Shown here in pieces: positions 1 to 4,845 of a DNA stretch of 7,477 bases. The notes beneath the pieces are model-generated. The model did not search any database and was not told where the DNA came from. It saw only the letters and a list, made by a program, of their open reading frames with translations. The stretch is from Synechococcales cyanobacterium PMM_0085 (lineage in GTDB: Bacteria; Cyanobacteriota; Cyanobacteriia; Elainellales; Elainellaceae): the NCBI GenBank assembly GCA_949127705.1, contig CASBQJ010000303.1, positions 1 through 7,477 on the forward strand, read 5' to 3'. Positions within the stretch are counted from its first letter, which is position 1. Each line of letters begins with the position of its first letter. Both the position numbers and the translations under genes were made by a program.

Positions 1-1
1 G

Positions 2-121
2 CAAGTAGAACCCTGGGCGAGTGCAGAGAATTCACCCCAACAGCTCGTGATCGTGACGGCGCACCGGGATGAATTAGCAGAATTACAGCGATCGCTGCGG
101 CTGAAATCAATCGAAGAGTAG
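2..121 (+). CDS. 3' end of an unrecognised gene (last 39 codons)
   Basis: A reading frame is open from the window edge and ends at TAG (119-121). The visible C-terminus contains a hydrophobic strand followed by a charged helix (QLVIVTAHRDELAELQRSLR) and ends KSIEE. Codons look cyanobacterial and include a HIP1 site at 88-95. The strand-plus-helix ending would suit the last element of a small alpha/beta regulatory domain, for example an RCK-C (TrkA-C) type domain, but this is a guess from pattern only. I do not recognise the protein. The next gene starts about 140 bases downstream on the same strand, so they need not share a transcript. Confidence 0.55.
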   Translation, partial: QVEPWASAENSPQQLVIVTAHRDELAELQRSLRLKSIEE

Positions 122-141
122 TTCTTGGGGGTAAAGCTCCG

Positions 142-168
142 CAGGTTGTAGAGAACCTAATATTTTTT
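142..168 (+). terminator. weak possible intrinsic terminator after the first gene
   Basis: AGGTT (143-147) pairs with AACCT (154-158) around a 6-base loop, and a run of six T follows at 163-168. The stem is only 5 bp and A/T bases separate it from the T run, so it would be a weak terminator. The position, about 20 bases after the stop codon, is appropriate. Confidence 0.3.
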
Positions 169-259
169 GGTCTGATATTTTTGGCGAGAGGGTAGTTTAG
201 TTCCAAGTCTGGGTGCCTCTGCTGTTCGGTTTACGATTTCTCTCTTTCCTACAAAATCA

Positions 260-1585
260 GTGCAAACCCCTCCCCTGCATGGTCGCGATAGTCGCGTTGA
301 TCGATTACGTCAGCGCCTGAGTCAGGCGTTTCTTCCGTTCGAGGCTGAAGATTATCAGACGTGGCGGCATACATTTATGCGGCGACGGCTGAGGCTGGTG
401 TTAGCCATTGCTATTTGTGCCTATTTCACCTTTATTTTGCTGCGATTGATGCTGGCGATCGCCAATCCTAGTGCAGTGAAACCGGGCTGGTTTACGATGG
501 CGGGAGTGGCCATAGTGGGGCTGCTGCTGTGTCGATTGCTGTACGACAGACCGATTGGCAAGCAGTATCCGGCGCTGATTTTTTTAGGATGTTCTTGGTC
601 AATTACGCTAGTTGAGCAAGTGTGGTCAACGCTGCGGGGAGTGGCATTTCCGGGGGTGTTTGCCTGGACGCTAGTATTTTTGACGCAGGCCACACTGCTG
701 CCAATTCGCTGGCGCTTACATTTGATTGCCCAGGGCGTGCTGCTGGGCTATTACTTTGGCGTCAATACGCTGCTGGGCTTAAAGCAGGACATTGGCTCTA
801 TTTGGGATGCAACCCTATGGCTCTATTTTTTCTGGTTTTGCGGGATTTGTAATTTGTCGGTATTTCTCTATGAGCGGTTGCAGCGGGCAGAATTTTGGGC
901 GCTGAAGGAACTAGAGCTAGAGCAGGCTAAGTCAGAAAAACTGCTATTAAACATTTTGCCTGAAGCGGTGGCGCGGCAGCTTAAGCAAGACCAGCGAACC
1001 ATTGCCGAGAATTTTGCTGACGTGACTGTACTGTTTGCCGATATTGTTGGCTTTACGGAACTGTCTGTGGGGGTACCACCCGTGGAGATGGTCAAGCTGC
1101 TGAATCAAATTTTTTCGGCGTTTGATTATTTAGCCGAGCAGCATGGACTAGAAAAAATCAAGACGATTGGCGACTCGTATATGGTGGTGGGAGGGTTGCC
1201 GTTAGAGCAGGCAGATCATTTGGAGGCGATCGCCAATATGGCGCTAGATATGCAGAAGGCGATCGCCCAATTCCAAACGCCGCAGCAGACGCCCTTTAGG
1301 ATGCGGATTGGGATCAATACCGGGCCTGTGATTGCAGGTGTAATTGGGGTTAAAAAGTTTATCTACGACCTGTGGGGCGATACGGTGAATACGGCTAGCC
1401 GGATGGAATCGCATGGGGTACCGGGGAGTATCCAAGTCACGCAAGCAGTCTACGATCGGCTCAACTATCGCTACCGTTTTCTAGAGCGTGGCTCGATTTA
1501 TGTCAAAGGCAAAGGCCAGATGGTGACGTATTTTTTACTAGAAGGAAGGAGAGAGAAGGAGGAAGGGATGAGGGATGAGGGATGA
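260..1585 (+). CDS. membrane-anchored class III adenylate cyclase
   Basis: The predicted product makes cAMP from ATP at the inner face of the cytoplasmic membrane. The 441 residues comprise a basic cytoplasmic N-terminus (1-43), six probable membrane helices (about 44-66, 76-94, 104-122, 127-147, 150-172, 184-205), a charged linker (206-241, with the KLLLNILPEAVARQLK element typical before cyclase domains), and a class III catalytic domain (about 252-428). Metal-binding aspartates are D261 (FADIVGFT) and D305 (KTIGDSYM). Substrate-selecting K301 and D370 (YDLWGDTVNTASRM) are the pair associated with adenine, not guanine. N377 and R381 are the usual transition-state residues, so the enzyme should be active as a homodimer. 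The start is GTG without a Shine-Dalgarno sequence; it is the first ATG or GTG after an in-frame stop at 173-175. ATG at codon 40 is a possible alternative. The C-terminal tail after about residue 430 comes from a purine-rich tract and tandem repeat. The signal sensed by the six-helix region is unknown. Confidence 0.93.
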   Translation: MQTPPLHGRDSRVDRLRQRLSQAFLPFEAEDYQTWRHTFMRRRLRLVLAIAICAYFTFILLRLMLAIANPSAVKPGWFTMAGVAIVGLLLCRLLYDRPIGKQYPALIFLGCSWSITLVEQVWSTLRGVAFPGVFAWTLVFLTQATLLPIRWRLHLIAQGVLLGYYFGVNTLLGLKQDIGSIWDATLWLYFFWFCGICNLSVFLYERLQRAEFWALKELELEQAKSEKLLLNILPEAVARQLKQDQRTIAENFADVTVLFADIVGFTELSVGVPPVEMVKLLNQIFSAFDYLAEQHGLEKIKTIGDSYMVVGGLPLEQADHLEAIANMALDMQKAIAQFQTPQQTPFRMRIGINTGPVIAGVIGVKKFIYDLWGDTVNTASRMESHGVPGSIQVTQAVYDRLNYRYRFLERGSIYVKGKGQMVTYFLLEGRREKEEGMRDEG

Positions 1586-1591
1586 GGGATG
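1565..1591 (+). repeat. heptamer tandem repeat (GGGATGA, almost four copies)
   Basis: GGGATGA is repeated at 1565, 1572 and 1579, with a partial fourth copy to 1591; another GGGATGA lies at 1614-1620. It follows a 29-base purine-only tract (1540-1568). Short tandem repeats of 7-bp units are well known in filamentous cyanobacteria (STRR sequences). Here the array lies across the cyclase stop codon (1583-1585), so it encodes the final GMRDEG residues and provides the TGA. Confidence 0.8.
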
Positions 1592-1689
1592 TAGCTTGTT
1601 TCTGTGCAGCAGTGGGATGAGGCGGGAGATGTTTCTCTTGTGCTCTTTACGGAGAGAGGTTGAAGCGTTTTGTAGATTTTTTAGGTGTC

Positions 1690-2574
1690 ATGATGACCGG
1701 GCATTCTTCCCAATCGGAACCCACTTGGCTAACGGTAGTACGGCTGTTGCGCTGGGATAAACCAGCGGGCAGGCTGATTTTGATGATTCCGGCACTGTGG
1801 GCGGTGGTGCTGGCTGCGCAGGGCAAGCCGCCATTGCCGCTGGTGGGGGTGATTGTGCTAGGGACACTAGCGACGAGTGCAGCGGGGTGTGTGGTGAATG
1901 ACCTGTGGGATCGCAACATTGACCCGCAGGTGCAGCGAACGCGATCGCGGCCTTTGGCGTCACGGGCGCTGTCGGTGCGGACGGGGGTTGTGGTGCTATT
2001 GGTGTCACTGGCCTGTGCCTGGGGGCTGTCGCTCTACCTCAATCCGCTGAGTTTCTGGCTCTGCGTGGCCGCAGTCCCGATTATTTTGCTGTATCCGCTG
2101 GCCAAGCGGGTGTTCCCGGTGCCACAGCTGGTGCTGTCGCTCGCCTGGGGATTTGCGGTGCTGATTAGCTGGAGTGCGGTGACGGCAACGCTGGAACCTG
2201 CCACCTGGCTGCTGTGGGGCGCAACGGTGCTGTGGACGCTGGCCTTTGACACCGTGTATGCCATGTCTGACCGGGAGGATGATCGTAAGATCGGAGTTAA
2301 GTCTAGTGCGCTATTTTTTGGCCGCTATGCAGCGCAGGCGGTCGGGGCATTCTTTACTGGGACAGCAGTTTTGCTGGCCAAGGAAGGTTGGCTGCTGGCT
2401 CTGGGGTGGGGGTTTTGGGTGGCGCTGGCTGTGGCCGTGGTAGGTTGGGGCTGGCACTACTACCAACTGAGTCCTAGCCGCCTTGCCCCGGCTGTATATG
2501 GCCAGGTGTTTCAGCAAAATGTCTGGATCGGGTTTGTGCTACTGCTAGGCATGATGGCAGGGTTTTGGCGTTAA
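1690..2574 (+). CDS. plqA: 4-hydroxybenzoate solanesyltransferase (UbiA family)
   Basis: This integral membrane prenyltransferase joins a long isoprenoid chain to 4-hydroxybenzoate, an early step in plastoquinone synthesis in cyanobacteria. From ATG 1690 the protein has 294 residues, the usual length. The first aspartate-rich motif is NDLWDRNID (70-78) and the second is DTVYAMSDREDD (187-198); these bind magnesium and the prenyl diphosphate. About nine hydrophobic helices run through the protein. Other family landmarks are RWDKPAGRLILMIPALWAV (21-39), AKRVFPVPQLVLS (138-150) and the GQVFQQNVWIGFVLL end. The start is uncertain: an in-frame TTG at 1660 has GGAG five bases upstream and would add ten residues, while ATGs at 1690 and 1693 lie just behind AGGTG (1683-1687). 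I chose 1690 because relatives, as I recall them, begin shortly before the TWLTVVRLLRW segment. The gene lies about 100 bases behind the cyclase gene on the same strand; no functional link is apparent. Confidence 0.96.
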   Translation: MMTGHSSQSEPTWLTVVRLLRWDKPAGRLILMIPALWAVVLAAQGKPPLPLVGVIVLGTLATSAAGCVVNDLWDRNIDPQVQRTRSRPLASRALSVRTGVVVLLVSLACAWGLSLYLNPLSFWLCVAAVPIILLYPLAKRVFPVPQLVLSLAWGFAVLISWSAVTATLEPATWLLWGATVLWTLAFDTVYAMSDREDDRKIGVKSSALFFGRYAAQAVGAFFTGTAVLLAKEGWLLALGWGFWVALAVAVVGWGWHYYQLSPSRLAPAVYGQVFQQNVWIGFVLLLGMMAGFWR

Positions 2575-2579
2575 TGGAC

Positions 2580-2603
2580 TGGATGGGGCGATCGCCCCAT
2601 CCA
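2580..2603. terminator. 24-bp perfect palindrome centred on HIP1; possible terminator
   Basis: A perfect inverted repeat of 12 + 12 bases begins five bases after the plqA stop codon. Its core is GGGGCGATCGCCCC and its arms extend to TGGAT/ATCCA. The transcript could fold into a GC-rich hairpin and end plqA transcription, but no T run follows, so intrinsic termination would be atypical. It may instead be an extended HIP1 repeat. Confidence 0.4.
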
Positions 2604-2640
2604 TCTAGACCTCCGGGGTACGCTCATTCACAGTCCCCAG

Positions 2641-2838
2641 AGTCAACAGCTACAGGGCAGTAGCGCATCTGACGGGCATGTTCTCAGGCTCTCCAAGATG
2701 GGGAAAATGGACGTGATTCTGCATCGGCCAATCCTAGATGGGTTCACCCTGAAACAGGCGACGCTAATTCGCAAGGCTGACGGCGGGGATGTCAGCTTCT
2801 CGCTGGAAGCAGCGTTGCGAGTGCCGCTGAAGAAAAAA
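2641..2838 (+). pseudogene. tnpB: remnant of an IS200/IS605-type TnpB (OrfB) gene
   Basis: One open frame here (codons beginning at 2641) reads DGHVLRLSKMGKMDVILHRP (2671-2730), then LDGFTLKQATLIRKADGG and VSFSLEAALRVPL to 2829. This matches the conserved segment just before the RuvC domain of TnpB/OrfB, usually of the form LPKIGxVxxxLHRP followed by a VRKADGWYVSxSL-like stretch. The WY expected in that motif is GD here. The similarity stops before the first RuvC aspartate motif (GIDLGL-like), where sequence belonging to the neighbouring RTX gene begins. There is no start codon, no N-terminal helix-turn-helix, no RuvC domain and no zinc finger, so it is an inactive fragment. I see no recognisable element ends or partner tnpA. 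The call rests on remembered family motifs, not on an alignment. Confidence 0.65.
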
Positions 2839-4041
2839 TTATGCTTGAACGACAAAATTAGAGGCTGATAGCAACGGCGCACCTAATAAGGTGGCAAACT
2901 GCGCGCCCGTCCCCAATCCTGTAGCACTACCGTTCTGGTTATAAAACAACCTACCATTGCTTGCGTTATAAACAATGCGGGCTGCACTGGTTTCGATTGC
3001 CGCAGTTGTGTTGACGATATCAAAATCTGAAGCAATACTAAAACCTCTGCCTGCTACGCTGGCAAGAGCTGTGAAGGTTGTCTTATCGAGGGTAATACGG
3101 TCGGTAGACGTGAGGTCGAAAATGGTGTCTACCCCAATAGCAGAGGCTGTAAATATGGCATTTGTATTGTAGAGGAAGGTGTCGCTGCCGCTCCCCCCAA
3201 TTAAGCTGTCATTACCACTGCCACCCACCAGTTTATCGCTGCCATCACCACCAATCAGGGTGTCTTTTCCTTGGCTCCCGTTCAGGCTGTCGTTTCCGCC
3301 AAGACCATTGAGCACATTATCGCTGCTAGTGCCCGTTAAGGTGTCATTGTTAGCAGTGCCCACTTTGGCAGTGCTGACGCCTAACCGGGCAATATCGCTG
3401 TTTGAGGCTCCGTTACTGGTGTTATCTCCTACAAACATTAAGTTTGAAGTCGTGTATGGATTGTAGGGTAAACCTGTGCCCGCCATGTTGAAGGCGGTAT
3501 AGTTCTGCAAAGCACCTTTTAGAATGACGGTGTCATTAACCGAAAGATAGTAGCTGTTACCCAAGACCAAGAGGTCATACTCCAGCATGGATGTAGTGGA
3601 AACAAACGCGCGATCGGTAGCGCTATGCGTGAATAAGGTGCTGCCCGTACCACCTTGCTGTGCCCAGATCTCATTCGTCCAAAAGCCCAGTTCAATTCCT
3701 TGGCGATCGCTACTTAAAGCAATCAGTGAAAAGCCCGCACGATCCACTAAGCCATCTCCATCAGCATCTCTGCTATGACTCTCACTGTTAATCCGCACCT
3801 GGAAGCTCAGACTGTAACCGTTGGTGCGGTTGAGTACCGGAAAGGCGGAATTGACTAGGGTTGGTTGCGTCTGTCGGTAATTGCTATAGCCACCTTTGCC
3901 CTCAGTCAATGCATTTAGGGTAGTAAAACTAGAGTCAACGGTTTGGGTAGCGATAGAAAAGGGGGTGTTGCCAAACTCTAGCCAACCCTGGCTATCGGGG
4001 GTATTACCCAACGATCCATCGTAGAGAACGGTTTGTGGCAT
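2839..4041 (-). CDS. RTX calcium-binding exported protein with concanavalin-like N-terminal domain
   Basis: The 400-residue product is probably exported by a type I system and folds on binding calcium outside the cell. There is no N-terminal signal peptide. Residues 1-222 form a beta-rich domain resembling the concanavalin/LamG-like module found in many cyanobacterial RTX proteins (landmarks YDGSLGNTPDSQGW, GIELGFWTNEIWAQ and LMFVGDNTS). It includes an EF-hand-like loop, DADGDGLVD (92-100). Residues 228-290 hold seven GGxGxDxLx-type nonapeptides (for example GGSGNDSLI and GGSGSDTFL), the calcium-binding beta-roll. Residues 304-400 match the domain that usually follows (VDTIFDL...DRITLDK..., IVYNASNGRLFYNQNG, LLSASNFVVQA), where the type I secretion signal lies. 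The start is ATG with AGGAAA upstream. No transporter genes are in the window. The specific role, such as adhesin, surface layer or enzyme inhibitor, cannot be assigned; I see no catalytic domain. A TnpB remnant abuts the stop codon. Confidence 0.92.
   Translation of the reverse strand: MPQTVLYDGSLGNTPDSQGWLEFGNTPFSIATQTVDSSFTTLNALTEGKGGYSNYRQTQPTLVNSAFPVLNRTNGYSLSFQVRINSESHSRDADGDGLVDRAGFSLIALSSDRQGIELGFWTNEIWAQQGGTGSTLFTHSATDRAFVSTTSMLEYDLLVLGNSYYLSVNDTVILKGALQNYTAFNMAGTGLPYNPYTTSNLMFVGDNTSNGASNSDIARLGVSTAKVGTANNDTLTGTSSDNVLNGLGGNDSLNGSQGKDTLIGGDGSDKLVGGSGNDSLIGGSGSDTFLYNTNAIFTASAIGVDTIFDLTSTDRITLDKTTFTALASVAGRGFSIASDFDIVNTTAAIETSAARIVYNASNGRLFYNQNGSATGLGTGAQFATLLGAPLLSASNFVVQA
3172..3360 (-). 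repeat. seven RTX nonapeptide repeats (27-bp coding units)
   Basis: Residues 228-290 of the RTX protein form seven consecutive nine-residue units, starting GTANNDTLT and ending GGSGSDTFL. The last three begin GG and carry the canonical GGxGxD calcium-binding pattern; the first ones are degenerate. At DNA level the 27-bp units have diverged, so the array is not a recent duplication. Confidence 0.9.
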
Positions 4042-4045
4042 GTTG

Positions 4046-4051
4046 TTTCCT
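4046..4051 (-). promoter_or_regulatory. ribosome binding site of the RTX gene
   Basis: AGGAAA on the minus strand, about four to six bases before the ATG at 4041. It is one of the few plausible Shine-Dalgarno sites in the window and supports the chosen start. Confidence 0.6.
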
Positions 4052-4136
4052 GCTGCTCTTTATTTACCCATCTGATTTGCGTGGGTCAGACAGAAGCTAT
4101 GCGCATCGTAACCTTGATTCAGCGTCATTTTTGTGG

Positions 4137-4179
4137 GCTTCTTGATATCTTTAATAAGTGAGCTTCTTGATATCTTTAA
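4137..4179. repeat. two direct copies of an 18-bp sequence, 25-bp period
   Basis: GCTTCTTGATATCTTTAA occurs exactly at 4137-4154 and 4162-4179, separated by TAAGTGA. On the RTX coding strand each copy reads TTAAAGATATCAAGAAGC and contains the palindrome GATATC. The copies sit about 96-138 bases before the RTX start codon, where a regulator site would be expected. It could equally be a chance local duplication. Confidence 0.85.
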
Positions 4180-4302
4180 AGGCTTCTACGGTTTTCACAG
4201 ATCAGCTGAATCTGGAGCGTCTATTAACAGCCTCTCCAGGTTGACTAACCGCATTGTTTCTTGGCACCGGTTTACGAATTGTTCCTGACGACTTATGGCC
4301 GG

Positions 4303-4719
4303 CTATTGCAACGGATCTTCAGGTTTTTCTGCCATAGACTCAGCCAAAGCGACCTTTGCGCGAGCCACCGAAAGCCGGATTCGTTCTAGCTGTGATTCGT
4401 ACGCAGCTTGCTGTTGGGGTGACGAGGTACCTGGATTCGCCCTCAGGATTTGCTCATAGAAACGATAGATTTGAAACCCATAACTGGCGATCGCAACTTG
4501 TTGTTGAGACAAGGCGATAATGCGCTTAGCCAAATCAGCACAGGTCGCTGAATAGGGTAGCGCAAAAACATCGGCATACAGCGGTGGGATTCTATGCGAT
4601 CGCGTTTTCAACTCATCTAAAAGCTCTATAACTGCTTCAGATCGCTCTCCATCAAAATCAGCTAGAGAATTGAGCAAAGCGAGTAGTAAAGTCTTTGAAC
4701 GTTTCTGCTTCAATTTCAA
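4303..4719 (-). CDS. conserved-looking hypothetical protein, C-terminal open part of a probably frameshifted gene
   Basis: A 138-codon frame with no ATG start; the first possible start is TTG at 4719, with GGAG only three bases before it, and a second TTG at 4713 with better spacing. From about ADFDGERSEAVIELLDEL onward the product looks like a real, mostly helical soluble protein: a hydrophobic middle (ALPYSATCADLAKRIIALSQQQVAIASYGFQIYRFYEQIL), then a long amphipathic helix (QLERIRLSVARAKVALAESM) and an acidic tail ending PEDPLQ. The first about 17 residues (KLKQKRSKT...) are unlike the rest, and the overlapping frame reads more like protein there. I therefore think the true gene began at ATG 4845 and that this frame is its surviving 3' part. 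I do not recognise the family and see no catalytic motif. The gene lies downstream of, and in the same direction as, the radical SAM gene. Confidence 0.6.
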   Translation of the reverse strand: MKLKQKRSKTLLLALLNSLADFDGERSEAVIELLDELKTRSHRIPPLYADVFALPYSATCADLAKRIIALSQQQVAIASYGFQIYRFYEQILRANPGTSSPQQQAAYESQLERIRLSVARAKVALAESMAEKPEDPLQ

Positions 4720-4845
4720 ATGCTCCAGAGGTAGTTAATTGCCATTGTCCGACGATACCTTTTCCCCAATGTTCGAGCTGTGGTGAACCAGTTGAGGAGA
4801 CGCTTGGGGATCGGGTTCATCGCTCTTAGCGCCGGGAGTAGTCAT
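4661..4845 (-). pseudogene. 5' part of the same gene, disrupted by frame changes
   Basis: The ATG at 4845 overlaps the radical SAM stop codon (ATGA). Its frame reads MTTPGAKSDEPDPQASPQLV and stops at TAA (4737-4735), codon 37, in the same frame as the 138-codon stretch downstream. From about 4777 the -1 frame reads as convincing protein: LEHWGKGIVGQWQLTTSG, then AFEIEAETFKDFTTRFAQFS, ending at TGA (4660-4658). That middle frame has no start codon of its own. The simplest reading is one ancestral gene of about 180 codons with one base lost near 4778-4800 and one gained near 4660-4690. Sequencing errors would produce the same picture. Alternatively the ATG yields only a 36-residue peptide and a separate gene starts at TTG 4719. 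Confidence 0.55.

Larger units (their letters stand above)
4042..4302. other. intergenic region upstream of the RTX gene
   Basis: This 261-base stretch lies between the broken small gene and the RTX gene, both on the minus strand. It holds the RTX ribosome binding site, a tandemly duplicated 18-bp element (listed separately) and an imperfect hairpin with CTGGAG (4212-4217) pairing CTCCAG (4234-4239) over a 16-base loop. On the minus strand, TTTAAA followed after 18 bases by TATTAA could be a weak promoter; it overlaps the duplicated element. No coding sequence is recognisable. Confidence 0.5.

Noticed and set aside
868..1095. Serine-rich minus-strand open frame within the cyclase gene
   Set aside because: It is a shadow of the conserved catalytic domain, without a ribosome site or recognisable motif.
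3172..3360. Regular 27-bp periodicity considered as a possible CRISPR or DNA-level repeat array
   Set aside because: The period is that of nine codons and explained by RTX nonapeptides; units are diverged at DNA level and there are no spacers.
3179..3466. Proline/leucine-rich open frame on the + strand (LPLPP-type repeats)
   Set aside because: It is the antisense reading of the glycine/aspartate-rich RTX repeats; its repetitive look is inherited from the real gene on the minus strand.
4212..4239. Inverted repeat CTGGAG/CTCCAG with a 16-base loop as a terminator
   Set aside because: The stem is only 6 bp with a large loop and no T run on either strand; listed only as part of the intergenic region.
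4681..4830. Plus-strand peptide with NCHCP and QCSSCGEP, resembling a zinc ribbon
   Set aside because: It has no start codon or ribosome site, is antisense to the radical SAM-coupled gene, and I find no family match.
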